From contig NC_052359.1 of the NCBI RefSeq assembly GCF_009727055.1, positions 65,661,118 to 65,725,117 on the forward strand: 64,000 nucleotides of DNA, in the 5' to 3' direction. Shown one piece after another: positions 45,260-57,661 of the stretch. The position numbers and the translations under genes are program-made. Source of the stretch: Benincasa hispida (Eukaryota; Streptophyta; Magnoliopsida; Cucurbitales; Cucurbitaceae). The notes under the pieces are model-generated. The model was not told where the DNA came from, did not search any database, and saw only the letters and a program-made list of their open reading frames with translations. Within the stretch, counting starts at the first letter, position 1. Each line of letters begins with the position of its first letter.

Positions 45260-47607
45260 CTAATCATCTAGCATCGGCTGCTGGTCGAACACTGTTAGAA
45301 GTTCAGTCATGGGCGTCACCGTGCTATTCACGGCCTCATGTTCACCCTTGCACTGGAGTAACTGTCTTCTAAGACTCTGCACCAACTCATTCAATCTCTG
45401 GATATTTTTCTCCTGGGAAAGAATAATCTACAATGGCATTGATATACAGATTATATTAGAAACCAAGAAGACCAGAGTCATCTTCACGACTTAGATTCTA
45501 CTAGAGCAATCCACAAGAGAAGACAATGAACAGAGCCTGGATCATGAATAGAATGGAGAAAAGAAACAAGAAACTGGAGTAAAAAAGTAAAATAGTTAGA
45601 ATCTGTCAAACATTCTTGAGCTCGTCAATTTGGCTGTGGAACTAGCAAACTGAAACTTAAGAGAATTAACTTTAGCAAAAAACGATGTAGCATGATTGCT
45701 GTAACTGTAAGTACCTTAATTAAGGTCGCCGCATAATCCTTCCTCTGATTGAAGGATAAGGTGAGATTAGTCGATATATGTACGTGTGAATACTCGTAGT
45801 ATTAAAAGAAAAGGTATCAGCATGCCAAGTTGCCTAAAACATTTTGAAAGAAAAAACACTTCAGGCCCTGACTAGCCCACACGACAACTACCCAAGTCCT
45901 AAGACAACTGATACCATTGAACTCCTGAAGATATTTAATATTATTTGACCATGATTTGAACCGTAAAAGCATCCAGGCTTACAGTTTGCCATCTTGATTA
46001 GAGGATCAACTAATGATCTTTGAAGCATTTCACAAGAATCTAAACAACGAGAACTTTGACAAATTAGAGATGACTGGGAATAGAGTCTACAGGCTACGTA
46101 TTTGATTCAATACTGCCATCTTCTGGATCATGTAGTATGGACACAAGAGCCTTAAAAGAAGTTGAAACAACATATTGTCTTTTGAAGAGGAGAGGTAAGA
46201 TACAGTTCACTTTCTTGGTAAGAAAATACATGAAAGAAAAAGTGTACCCGGCTACTGATAGAATTAAAGGGATACCTAAGTTAATGTTGTAGAGGATTGG
46301 TGCAACCAGCAAGAAGAAATAAGCACATTTCCGCAGCATACAAGGAAATTTGATCAAATGGTTGGCATGAGATACTGATGAGAATTTTACATAGAGAACT
46401 ACAAAAACTTACTAGAAACTTTGCTATCAAGAATTGCTACGAGGCATCTAATTTTTGGACACCCAAATGTAGGAAACCCTTCATAGAGAGGGAGTTTGAA
46501 GATCAGCTAACCTCCATTTTCTATTTCAGATAGTAACGTGCTTACTCATAATAGTGATATAGGAGCAAATGATGAGAAATTTAATGTATTCTCTGATGTA
46601 AATCCCTAAATCATAGTTTCAACACTTCTGGTAGGATGCCCCATAAACACACCTCTAAGTGTTCATGGAAGGATCATATTCTGAAGAAGGTTCAGGTCTT
46701 CTCTAAGCTTCCAAGAGCAACAAAACTAAGAAACTCACATGCAGCATTTTCTCCAACTTGTTTCAAGCGTACAAATGTAGAATAAAACATCAGTCATTAT
46801 TTTTATGTATTGTATGCATACAACCAATCAATCTACTTCTCAATCAAATTGTCACTGCAGAAGATATTGGGTATTTCTTGATGATGCAATCTGAACATCT
46901 TGAGTTTCATTCAAGATTGCTTGGATTTTTCCTCAAGGTAAAGTTAAGTCATTAGGAACTATGCTTGAACAGCTCTCTATTTTGTCCTTATGGTCAAAAA
47001 GGAATCTTCAAATATCATTCTAGTGAATCTTGCGGTCTAGCATATCATATAGAATATAGCCTCTAAATGGCGTTCCATTGATAAAACTGATAGATCTCAG
47101 ATTACCTATCAGTCACATTCACAATATCTCAAGACAGCAAATCACACACAGAACACCCTAGCACTTTGAGAGACGGGGAACTCCCCCTTTTAGATTGTAT
47201 TCTAATCCTGAAAATTTCCTACCTTTCAGATGTATCTGAAATATGGGGAGTTTTTATAAACCCTGGGAAGTAATCCCCGAGGATTCAATAAATGCATATA
47301 TTATTAACTGTATAATAACAATTGCAACAACAATTGAACATCAAATCATTAAAAGCATTGAACAAAAAAAAAAAAAAAAAAAACTAAACACCCGAAACAT
47401 ACAAGTGGCAAACTTATGGGAAACAGAGATAGGTAAGTGGAATTTCACCTTTTCTTTTACAGCTTCCTCTCTTTCAGACATATGGGGTTCTCTCTGTGAA
47501 GCGTTTGGACCTGCTTCAAGCTCATTCTCATACTGTTGCCTCCACTCAAATTGTGAGGAGAACACGATCAGTAACAGCAGACAGACAAGAACCCAAGGTC
47601 TTGACAT
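45260..47607 (-). CDS. Small membrane-anchored coiled-coil protein (unnamed plant family)
   Basis: Predicted from three minus-strand exons, all phase 0: 47607-47449 (53 codons), 45744-45715 (10 codons) and 45427-45260 (55 codons plus TAG), giving 118 residues. The first exon starts MSRPWVLVCLLLLIVFSSQF, a hydrophobic signal anchor or signal peptide, then an acidic, polar stretch. The 30-nt middle exon (RKDYAATLIK) has clean AG and GT borders. The last exon (IILSQEKNIQRLNELVQSLR...) forms a heptad-like coiled coil with Leu/Ile spacing. Donors are AAAAG|GTGAAA and TTAAG|GTACTT; acceptors are AATCAG and TTGTAG. I know similar unnamed small plant proteins but no established function. The product is probably in the secretory pathway with a short coiled-coil domain. 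The 1.7-kb first intron is plausible for plants. Confidence 0.65.
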
Positions 47608-48276
47608 TATTACAACCAAGTTTTGTGTTTTCCAAAAAGATCAAGTTACCAGTCCTACCCAATAGCTGCATTACATGACCAACTCGATAATTATAAGTCA
47701 ACTAAATTACCTAACTTCAGTTGAATATAGTTGAATAGAAAAAATCAAGTTACAGTTAAACAGAGAGATAACATAATCAAGCTGAATTTGATTCCTAATA
47801 GATCTACAAGAAACAACTCAGATTATTTTCCGCAATGTTCTTCATCAAAGTAAGGAGGGTTGGTTTTTTCCCCAACATTCAAGACGTAAATTCAACAGAT
47901 ACACAAAACTTGAAAGCTCCAGAATGGTTTCAAGTGTTTACCCTAGCAGAACTCCATTTCCCCCTCTCTTTTTTCAGAGAATTATAATTCAACACAACAA
48001 AAATAAAGACAAAAAAGGAAATATTTGACATTTTCTACCTTGTTCGTAAAATTTTCTCACCTTCCAAACACAACCTGAGAATCGAAAGAAAACCCAGAAA
48101 ATCGAGCAGAAATCTCCACCGAAATGAACATCCACTAACGTGAACCACTGAGAAAAGCTGAGAACAACAATCCCTCAAACATATCGAAACCCAAAAATGG
48201 GAAAGGATTGAATGTAACAAAAACAGAAATCCGGAGGAAAATATTGGGAGATTGGAATCATAAAAGAAACTCACTG

Positions 48277-48400
48277 ATCGAACAGCGCATCTCAGTTTAG
48301 TTGGAGTCGGATTTCTTCGACCTGGAGCTGGTGAATTGGGTTGAATTCGTCTGGGGTGAGCGGCAGTGATCCTCGCACGTGTCCACCATTATCAACAGGT
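48277..48400 (-). other. Probable 5'UTR exon of the small coiled-coil gene
   Basis: On the minus strand CTGTTCGATCA|GTGAGTTTC (near 48276) is a good donor, and ATGCAG at about 47663-47668 is a possible acceptor upstream of the start codon. This implies a 5'UTR intron of about 600 bp. Confidence 0.4.
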
Positions 48401-48409
48401 ATCCTTCGA

Positions 48410-49920
48410 GACAATAGGGCGACAAATTCGAACCAATTTTAACACGAGCTATTTTTACTTTGGTCATTCAATCGTTAAATCATATTTAATGCAACAAAAT
48501 CAATATTTAATGTGAGTTTTTTTCTTTCTTTCTTTTTAAGATAAACAACACAAAAGGCAAAAGCCCAAATAAATTACATGACAATAACTCATGTGAGAAT
48601 TAAATGATGATTGTCTATTTAATGTATTTGATTTGTAATTTTATGTAATTTTAGGTTAAATTGCGTCCTAAATAAAACGCTAATCAATTTTAATATCACT
48701 TATAAAATGAGTGAAGTCAATGTATAATTCTATGAGAAATGTACATTTAAACTAGTTGAATTAAAATTAGATTGACGACTTAAAGTCTAGTTTAAATTAA
48801 AATTAGATCGATGACTTAAAGTTGACAAGACAACAGTAACTGTTTCAGTGATATTTTAAGTTTTATCCAAATTTTCACTTTCTAATTTTTTTCTTTTGTT
48901 AAAAAAAAAAAAGATAAATAAAGAATGCGGTATACTCATTTATTTTGAAGATGTTTTGCTATAATAACGGTATTAAATCAATTTATCATGATGAGTTGAA
49001 AATATCTCAATGGTAGAATGAATACCATGTCAATTTTAATTTAGTTTTTTTAATATAATTTTTAAAAAATTTTATATTAATTTTTATGAATTGGCCTAGT
49101 GATAAGTAAATGAACATTTCCTTGATAAAGGACTAAAAGGTTATAGGTTCATATACTCATAGATATAAAAAAATGTCTATAGCTTTTAAAATTTTAAATT
49201 TATTTCTTCTAATCCAAAATGCCATTTTTTCTTGCATGACGATAAGTTAATGTTTTCCTACTATAACATAAATGAACTCTTCCAGTTGGTTCCTATATGA
49301 GTGAACTACAACCCAATTCATTATCTAAATAAGAGTTATTTATGAAGATCTTATCAAACGATAAAGACTATTTATGATGTTTGATCAAACATAAAGATTA
49401 AATTATAACTTTCAAAATCATAAAGGCTAAATTCTAGTTTTACACTCCATAAAATAAATACTCAACTAGTATACAATTGTACTATCCATCCTAGAATGAG
49501 AAGTTGGATTCTTTAATCCCGTGATAAAGACATGGACGATGACTAGGTGCAACTTACACTGTATCATGCAACCATCTTTTGTAACATAGTAGATAAAAAT
49601 AAGGGAGATTTTAAAAAAATAGAAAAATAAGGAAAATCATGTATACAAGATATCAAAATTTAATATTTTTTGATAGAGACTAACGGAAGTCTATCGACAT
49701 TTTTATTTATGTAAATAGTTTAATATTTTTCCTATTGATGAAAATTTTCCTAAAATAAAAATTTAATTTTTCTTTAACAAATAACAATTGTCCTATGGCA
49801 AATAATTTGTGGAGTGCACCATCTAAATATTTCTCTAAAAGCATATTCCCCCAAATACAAATATCGAGTCAAAGTTCCATCTTTATTTTTTTAATGTTTT
49901 GCTTTACATTTTCCCCAATT
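48410..49920. other. Intergenic region between divergent genes
   Basis: About 1.5 kb between the coiled-coil gene (minus) and the TLDc gene (plus). It is AT-rich. A GATAGAGACTAACGGAAGTCTATCGAC hairpin at about 49671-49697 belongs to the CTATCA-type dispersed repeats. Confidence 0.45.
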
Positions 49921-49985
49921 TTCCGGTTGAAGGCCGATCAAGGAAAAAGAATCAAACAAACGTAGCAATCTCCGATTTCGTGTAA

Positions 49986-52900
49986 ATGGGCAACGCTCAA
50001 TCACCTCAAACAAATCCTCGCTTCGTAACAGCTTCCAGGTTCCTTTTTCTTTACTCTCTTCACGCATTAACAGATTTCTAATGCATCAATTTCTTCATTG
50101 AATTCACTTATGGCCGCAGAGCTTTTACCCAGAAGGAACTCGAAGATCTCAAGTCACTGTTCCTCTCTCTTGCTGCTCAATCAAATAGTAATGGCAAATT
50201 CGTATCCCCCTCTGTTTTCCAGGTCAGAGTTTGTAACTTCTCTATTCTCAACATGGTTGATTTCTGATTTTCTTTTTTCCCCTTCACCGATTATCTGGGT
50301 TTTGTTGTTGGGTAGTCATATTTTGGACTTCGTAGTCCTCTTGGAGAAAGGTTGTTCGATTTAGTGACACAGAAGCGCAAGGATCAGAAATTTACTTATG
50401 AAGACCTCGTTATAGCTAAAGTAAGCCATTGGGGTTTCCCTATTATTCAAATTCAATGTGCATTCTGAACATTATGTCTCATCCATATTGGAAGTTCTTA
50501 TTCGTATATCATCATTTTTGTTAAATGCAAACTAAACCCAAAAGTTTAAGCTGCTGGTTAAGGTAAATTTAACATTTTCTTATCAGTACCTTAACACTTC
50601 CCCCAATCCCCAGTGGACTGTAGAAGAGACCCAACAACTAGAAAATGTTAATTGAGGAGGCCATTCATGTTAAATCGCTATCGAACCCAAGAGCCTAAGT
50701 TGATGGGTTACAGGAATTTGTCTCTCTTTTTTGTCAATGTTGCTCATTCCATATATCCATTCATTGATGGGATAGGTTAGTTTTCGAGGCTCATACCCTG
50801 GTGCCCGTGGGGGACTATTGAATTTCAAGGGGTGTAGCAGTCTTTCAAAGGTTCAGTTTATTACTCAAATCGTTTGACTCTAGAGTTCTTTTATTCTTCT
50901 TTCCTCACTCTACTGGGAGTTTCTTTGGGGGAGAAATAATTGTGATACGAATGTGATTTGAACTATCTAAGCATGTGGCCTATGGCCGTGCAAAGTGGGG
51001 TGACAATATTTACATTACGAATGAGGGGTTCGAATCTACGATTGTGAGGGGTGATACTAATATCTTATCGTTGAACTTGTACCTAAAGTTTGGTTAAACG
51101 TTTGGAAGGCCTAGAAAAGATTTGTGTAAGACATGAGGAAGTACAAACCTTTTTCTGGTGCTGTTGGCGAATGCTTGTTTTTGGTCAGTCATGATTATTG
51201 ATTTTTGCAATCCTTCTAATATTCTTAGCTCGAGTCGATGATTGTTGTTATTTTGTCATCATTTTCGTTGAAGGGCACTTATGAGAAAGGAACAAATGAA
51301 GAAATTGAAGAGTTCATCTATCAGTTACTAGATGTGTCAGATGATGGTGCCCTTGACAGGTAACATCTTCTTCTTCTTTTAATGATTAACTTCTAATAAA
51401 GAAGGCTACTGGCTCTACCATCCACCAAATCCCAAAAATAGACTTCTGATTCAAAATTTGATTGGACATGATTATATGTGCCTTCTTAGCTTTCATGCCA
51501 ATGCCAGGTCTGATCTGGAATCGGTTCTAATAGCAATTTTGAATTCTGTATTCTCCTCAACAAATAATGAACCTGGATTGGATTCACATCAGGATGCCAT
51601 ACAAATATTTGTTCGTGCAGCAACTTTCTCAGAGAATAATGAACGATTTACTTATGAAGATTTCAAAAACTGGTGTACTCTGCTTCCATCTATCAGGAAG
51701 TTTCTCGGAAGCTTACTAATGCCACCTGATATAGGTGTTTGCTTATTTCTACATCAATCTCTGTCCATTACTAATTTGATTTAAGTTTTTTTTCGTACTG
51801 TAAGTTTGTTGGTGTTTTGGTTATTATTCCTTGATCTTCTTAATTGATCTGTATTTCGTTTCCCCTTCATGCATAATTATGCTTGATTTTGATTAGGTAT
51901 TGTCTTAATACATTCATTCCAAAGTCTCTTGATTATCTAAAAACAGGTTGCATCCTTACATCCAAGTGTTTTTTTTCCCCCCTTTCTTCAAATCTCAAAA
52001 TGAACTCATAATCGTGCATTGTTCTTATTTCATTCAATGTACTGTTCTCTATCATCCGTCATAATATTAGATCAATAGTTGTTTGTCTTTAAGACGATTG
52101 TATGTTTCCTTTGTTTTCTTATTGTTGGAACCAACTATTATATTGTTATATTTGCTTTAAATACTTCACTATTTGACCCGAGTGGCAAACCATATTGAAT
52201 CATTGGTGGTGGTCTTAGATATTGAAAATTTAAAGAAAGGTTATATAATTCTTATGCATTTTTATGGTGGTTATGTAGGGAGACATGGTTGTCAAGTTCC
52301 AAAGCTGGTTTATGGGGAAAATATAGATTCTAATCTTATGTTAATGAAGAAGGAATATACTTGGCATTTAGGAGGAGCTCTTCCTCAGCATGAGCTAGAG
52401 GAGTGGAGACTACTTTACCATAGTGCAATAAATGGGCTGAGTTTCACGACATTTTTGGGTAATATAACGTAAGTAATTCTTTTTATTCTTTTATATACTT
52501 TTTTAATCTCTTTTTTGTAGCCATTTTGATTTTTTATGAGCAACAAGATTTGCATTAAAAAAAAAAAAAATTGGAAGCATACAGAAAGTTTGAAAATGTC
52601 GAGAAGTGAGTAAAAGCCAGCCCCTCAAAGTGAAAAGAAACGAGTCTCTTATGTTCTCCACATTCCCGTACGAATGTGCATAAAAGATTAAATATACTAA
52701 ATATACTGTAACCAAATATAGAACTCATAACCATTGAGCCAAGCCTGAATATAAGTAGAGTATTAGCTTACGCTTTATTTATTTATTTTTATTTTTAACC
52801 CAAGCTTTCAATAAGATAAAATGAAAGAATACATGGAAAGTAAATATATTCCAAGAGGATCCCAACCTAAGAAGGGGCTCCAGTTGAACAAAATAAGGAT

Positions 52901-53774
52901 ACTTACAAAAAACACAGAGATCCAAAGAAAGGGATGGTATCTATTAGCTTACACTTTTGATTTAGTGGATCTCCAAGGCAACAGAAATACATACTTTTAG
53001 GATATGTAAAATATGTAAAATAGATTATTTGATCGATCAGGTTAGTAATTTTGATCGACACTTAAACTGGGTCTTATTGATCAATCAAGCTTTTCCAAAA
53101 CAAGATTGGGACTTCCTCATTAGGCTTGTGACTTGCCTTATCTGTATTTGTTGGCGACTGCAACCAAAACCATTAGAGGCGGTGGATTAAATCATTTTGC
53201 AGAAACGATGGAGGACCGACACTGCTGATAGTGAAGGATAAAGAAGGTTACATATATGGAGGCTATGCTTCTCAGGCATGGGAGAGGCATGGTGATTTCT
53301 ATGGAGACCTGAAATCATTTCTATTTCAGCTGTATCCAAAGGCAGCCATATTCAAACCAACTGGCGCAAACAATAACATACAATGGGTAACTTCTCCACT
53401 TGGCTTTCTGATTTCCATATATTCAATTTTGGATTCTGATGTTTACAAGTCTTGGTTGTCAGTGCGCGGTCAATTTCAGTTCAGATAGCATTCCAAATGG
53501 CATAGGGTTTGGAGGACGGGTGAACCACTTCGGTCTGTTTGTGTCGGCGAGCTTTGATCAGGTGCAGACATTCGAGTGTACAACATTCGGGAGCCCATGC
53601 CTGTCAAAGACGAACCGAGTAGAGCTGGAAGTGATAGAGTGCTGGGGAGTAGGGCAGCAGGAAAAGCAGAGTGGGACTAATGAGAATAATGGAGTAAAAG
53701 GTAGTGTGTTGGAGAGGTTTAAAGAGGATCGCCATATGCTCAACATGGTTGGCCTGGCCAATTCAAGTGAATGA
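49986..53774 (+). CDS. TLDc-domain protein, 8 exons, 419 residues
   Basis: Exons by consensus and unbroken phase: 49986-50038, 50120-50222, 50316-50420, 51274-51359, 51508-51734, 52279-52468, 53203-53386 and 53463-53774, giving 1260 nt including TGA. The protein starts MGNAQS, a good N-myristoylation context (Gly2, Ser6), so membrane attachment is likely. Residues 1-190 are helical and EF-hand-like in organisation, without clear calcium loops. The C-terminal half is a TLDc domain (about 215-372), with EYTWHLGGALPQHELEEWRL, GLSFTTFLGNI, LLIVKDKEGYIYGGYASQAW, HGDFYGDLKSFLFQLYPKA and GIGFGGRVNHFGLFVSASFD. It ends VLERFKEDRHMLNMVGLANS. TLDc proteins in other eukaryotes act in oxidative-stress protection and bind the V-ATPase; in plants the role is little known. 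All splice sites are GT-AG. Confidence 0.92.
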
Positions 53775-55230
53775 TCACACTATTCAGTAACCATCACTCC
53801 CTGCGTTTTGATTTTGGTATGGAGTACATAACTCACGCTTCTTCCAGATTTTGCTTTCTCAATTACATTACTATACATCGTTATTTTTATGTCGTTACCA
53901 ATTTATTTAAATATATACAAGTCTTTTTCAATTCAGTGACTTGCTTTAACCAAAAGTGGATTGAGAAATTAAGACAAACGATACCTAGGGTGATTTTAGA
54001 GGGAAATATTTAAGTGTTATTTGTTTGTTTTTGTTCTTTTTGAAGGCTATGAACACCAATTTAATCCATTATCGATGTCTATGTTTTGTTATCTATATTT
54101 TAAGCATGGTTTCAAAATCAAAGCTGGATTTTGAAAACTATACAAAATAAAGTTTTAAAATTTTGTCTGTATTTGAAAAATTGACTAGGAATTCAGTTGT
54201 TTATACGGTAATGATGATTAAGAAATTGGGGAAAAACAAGTTTTAAAACAATAATCATCAATTGGTGACTTGTTTTATTATACAGTTTATTTTGCTAATT
54301 TATCGCCATACACTATTTTTGTTTCATTTTGAGAGACATCCTCTCTCATCAAAGTCTCTTTAGAGATAAATCTATGAACATTTTGTTTTTACCTCAAAAA
54401 AAAAAAAAAAAAAAATCACAAATTTTTGTCTACATTTCTATATTCTCCTCAATAACCTCAACCTCACTCTGTGTACTCTCTTACAAGCATCTCTATAATT
54501 CTTTGCATCTTTGAACAATCTTTCCTCCCTTTATTTGTTTCATTATAGTGTGATTAACAAATGTAAGAATGACTCAATTTTAGAGAAAGATTAACGAGTG
54601 CCTTGAACTAATAAGCATGGATGTCAATTGTTTTGACTTTTTGTCCCTATATAGTTAAAATTAATTTCCTAAACTTCGTATCAAGTACATATACAAATTA
54701 TTAAAAATGCTAATAAATTAGTATTTTTGAAAATTTGTGTGCTAAGCATAACATGACTATAAAACAAAATTATGTTCCTTTTTATGAATTGATAACCTAA
54801 AACTAGGATAACAAAGAAAATGCAAGGAGATTAAACTTGACAAACCGTAAACATACAAATAAATTAAGATCTATAGCAAAATTAATTGAAATAACTTTTA
54901 TAAATTTCTTAGTTTTCAGTGATATATTTCCATTTTAATCAATGCAATGGTAATCTCCTACTTCATAAACTTCATCAAACAAAGATTTAAACAATGCATG
55001 AGCCAAATTGACTAAATCAACTGATCGAGAGCCATAGACCAGCATCACCCAAAAACAACACAATGCTCAAAAAATCTTTGAAACCAAATCTGTCAATTAA
55101 AGAATGTTACTCGAAATTTCATATTCTTTAGCTTCGCAGAAAGTAACAATGCTCATAAACAAAACTAAATCACAAAATTGTATCGAATCCCAACAGAAAA
55201 TCAGAAGAAAAGGGGGAAAAAAAACAAAAC
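53775..55230. other. Intergenic region between TLDc and RPS17 genes
   Basis: Convergent-gene interval. 54030-54270 looks like an old copy of the 61481-61761 repeat (TTTTGAAAACTATACAAAAT, GACTAGGAATTCAGTTGTT). An A20-class homopolymer lies at 54397-54415. No further gene is seen. Confidence 0.45.
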
Positions 55231-55244
55231 CCTAGCCGATAATC

Positions 55245-55664
55245 TCAGTACCTCCTACCGCGACCTCCCAATCCAAATCCAACCTGCTGCGGAACAGTCG
55301 GATCGACCTGGACAAGCCCAGGAATATCGTTCATTCCCAGCGCAGAAAGCATATCGAGAGTCTCCTTGTCGACCTCGATTTGATCGGTTTTAACGGCGGA
55401 GATGTCGGGGACGAAGTCCATACGGCGCTCGCGCTCTTCCTCTTGAAGTTTCAGAGAGATGCCGCGAACAGGTCCCTTCTGGATCCGCTTCATTAGGTGA
55501 GTGGAGAATCCGGCGATCTTATTTCGTAGCCTCTTAGAGGGAATAATGGCGACTTCTTCGAGGATCTTCTTGTTCGTATGGAAGTCTAGGGTCATGCGCG
55601 AGTAGTAACGCTCAATAACTTGACGGGAAGATTTTTTCACTGTTTTGGTTCGAACGCGACCCAT
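55245..55664 (-). CDS. RPS17: 40S ribosomal protein S17 (eS17)
   Basis: An intact, intronless gene of 139 codons. It starts [20 protein letters not shown], continues [20 protein letters not shown] and [20 protein letters not shown], and ends [11 protein letters not shown]. This is eS17 over its full length; plant members are about 140 residues. The basic N-terminal part binds rRNA in the small-subunit head and the acidic C-terminal tail is typical of the plant protein. Codon use is GC-rich compared with the flanks (CTC, CGC, GAC), as in highly expressed genes. The promoter carries Site II elements. An uninterrupted frame and promoter argue that this is a live gene, not a processed copy; plants usually have several RPS17 genes. 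Confidence 0.95.
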   Translation of the reverse strand: MGRVRTKTVKKSSRQVIERYYSRMTLDFHTNKKILEEVAIIPSKRLRNKIAGFSTHLMKRIQKGPVRGISLKLQEEERERRMDFVPDISAVKTDQIEVDKETLDMLSALGMNDIPGLVQVDPTVPQQVGFGLGGRGRRY

Positions 55665-55759
55665 GTTGCTGCCGGAGGAATAGTCTGCAGGCTGAAAGTG
55701 AGTCCAGGCGACGGCGGAGGAAGAGGCGGCAAATCGGAACGCAGAGTTTTACCTAAAGA

Positions 55760-55790
55760 GAAGAAGTATTAGGTTTTGGGAATTATATAG
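55760..55790 (-). promoter_or_regulatory. RPS17 core promoter: TATA box and pyrimidine-rich start
   Basis: On the minus strand TATATAATTCCC (55779-55790) precedes a pyrimidine tract CTTCTTCTCTTT (about 55756-55767), the likely transcription start with TOP-like character. The 5'UTR would be about 95 bp. Confidence 0.6.
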
Positions 55791-55827
55791 AAGCTCTTTT
55801 TAACGAAGGGATTGGCATTTAAATTAC

Positions 55828-55877
55828 TGGGCCTGTGTGGTTGGGCTTATTTCTGGATCCGCAGAGGGAGATGGGCC
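55828..55877. promoter_or_regulatory. Three Site II elements (TGGGCY)
   Basis: TGGGCC at 55828-55833, TGGGCT at 55842-55847 and TGGGCC at 55872-55877, 160-215 bp upstream of the RPS17 start codon. Site II motifs are bound by TCP factors and are typical of plant ribosomal protein promoters. Confidence 0.7.
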
Positions 55878-55953
55878 TCTTGTACGGATGTTCAATTTAC
55901 AAGGTTAAATGCTTGCTGGCCTACTTTTCACAATGCAAAATGATAAATTTATC

Positions 55954-56141
55954 GCGTGTTTGTAATGCATTTTTAAATATTTAATTTAAAAAATAATTCA
56001 TTTTGAAATAATTTAACGTATTTAACAAATACTTAAAAGTAGTTTTCAATGATATTTTAATTAGTTTTTATTAAAAGTATTTAAACAAAAAATGAGTTTT
56101 TTTGAAAAATATTTTTTTCTCATGTCAATCCAAACGGGTTC
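55954..56141 (-). mobile_element. Tourist-like MITE family T, copy 4
   Basis: On the minus strand GAACCCGTTTGGATTGACAT...TGCATTACAAACACGCG. TAA stands near both borders (CCTAAG outside the start, CGATAAAT outside the end). It lies just upstream of the RPS17 promoter. Confidence 0.7.
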
Positions 56142-56281
56142 TTAGGTTTTGATGCTAACTATAACTATATCGCTGATAGGAGTCTATTAATGATTGAGTC
56201 TAAGATTGTTAAAAGGATAGAATCTTTGAGTGAAAAATATTTTGCATTCAATTTTAAGCCTTGAAAGTGCTACTCATTGTT

Positions 56282-56547
56282 AGGGTTGGCAATGGGGTGA
56301 GGCGGGATCGGGGATGCACTCCTTATCTCCATCTCCATGGGGATTTTAATCCTCATCCCCATCCCATTCTCCGTTTTGAGGAGTCGGGGTCAGGGAGAGT
56401 ATATATACACATATAAATAAATATATATTAAAAAATAGAAAAATTCGATTTGGAGACTTGTTTTGGATTCCCGATTTGACTTTATCCTCAATCTCGCCCC
56501 ATTCAGGACGGGTACCCGGGATCCGTGAAGATTTTTGCCAACCTTAT
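56282..56547. mobile_element. hAT-like MITE with AGGGTTGGCAA ends
   Basis: Left end AGGGTTGGCAATGGGG; right end TTTTTGCCAACCTTAT, its inverted counterpart. Flanks TCATTGTT (56274-56281) and TCATTGTG (56548-56555) form an 8-bp duplication with one mismatch, as for hAT elements. The body is rich in CCCCATCC/GGGGATGG, unlike the surrounding AT-rich DNA. Confidence 0.75.
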
Positions 56548-56555
56548 TCATTGTG

Positions 56556-57660
56556 ATTACGATTATCCTTCTTAAAACATGAATTTTAGAATTTTTTATT
56601 TGTATCATCACATAGTAAAATTATATTTCATTTGGATTGGGTTAATTCGAGATAATTAATTATGTTATCTAAGTAGATGAAAAGACATAATTTATAAAAG
56701 AATAATTGATTTATAAAAGAATAATTGTAATGGGCGGCCAACGAGAATTTCTTATTTGCAATTTTTTAAAAATTTGGAAATATAGCAAATCTTTAAAATA
56801 AAATTAATTTCCTTTATTCCTTTTTTTTATTTTACCCATCTCCCATTCCTCTATCTTCTAATTTCAATCTCCGTGTGTCCCAATTATTAACCAAATTTTC
56901 TCCGTCTCTCAGTCAAATTCATTTCACATCTCCTACATTACAAGCCTATCAAAATAAGTTAAGTTAGATAAATTAGGTCTATATTCATATAATATACAAA
57001 CTGTAAAATCGGTCCACTTAACCCAATTTAAATGAGACTTTAAAATTGAAAACCTTCTATTTTTATCTCACATTTAGTAGTTTCTAATATTGTCATTTGA
57101 TTGATATTTGAGTGATCGTAGTTTCTAATATTGTCATGTGCTTTGATTGTCATTGATTTCTATATGAACTTTTACTATATCATTTGATTGTTATTTGATT
57201 GACATATGATTGTTAATACTAATTGAACTATTTGATTGACGTAAGATATACTAGAGAATTATTAAAACAATACATTAATATACAAAAAAAAAAAAAAAAA
57301 AATCTAAAACAATACACTGTTGTAGTTATATCAAAACAAAAAACAACTATATCTTTGATATACAAAATGTAATGGTTCAAATATGAGCAAATTTACATAT
57401 TTTTTGATTAACAAAATCAAATTTATATGTTAACATTCTCTTGCCTTTTGATGTACTTTTACTCTTTCATTCTATCTTTGACCTCAACAAAGCCCTTTGA
57501 TATCCATTTAAGTAATCTACATAGCTCCGTTGATACTACAAAAGTACAAAAACTAAGTATAAGATTTAACACACATTGATATATATAATACAAACGATGG
57601 TAATCATACATAAATTAGATATTATTCAAATAACTATCACATTACAATAAAATATAAATC
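56556..57660. other. Intergenic sequence with short local repeats
   Basis: GTAGTTTCTAATATTGTCAT is repeated at about 57078 and 57119, and TTTGATTG(A/T)(T/C)AT words recur between 57090 and 57240. No gene is seen. Confidence 0.45.
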
Positions 57661-57661
57661 A

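Noticed and set aside
48035..48274. 79-codon minus-strand frame upstream of the coiled-coil gene
   Set aside because: It lies in the predicted 5'UTR intron, has no motif and would need its own start within the intron.
50098..50364. 88-codon frame overlapping TLDc exons 2 and 3
   Set aside because: It is out of phase with the TLDc protein and reads through intron 2; the spliced model is far better supported.
55178..55393. Plus-strand frame over the RPS17 3' end
   Set aside because: Antisense shadow of the eS17 coding region.
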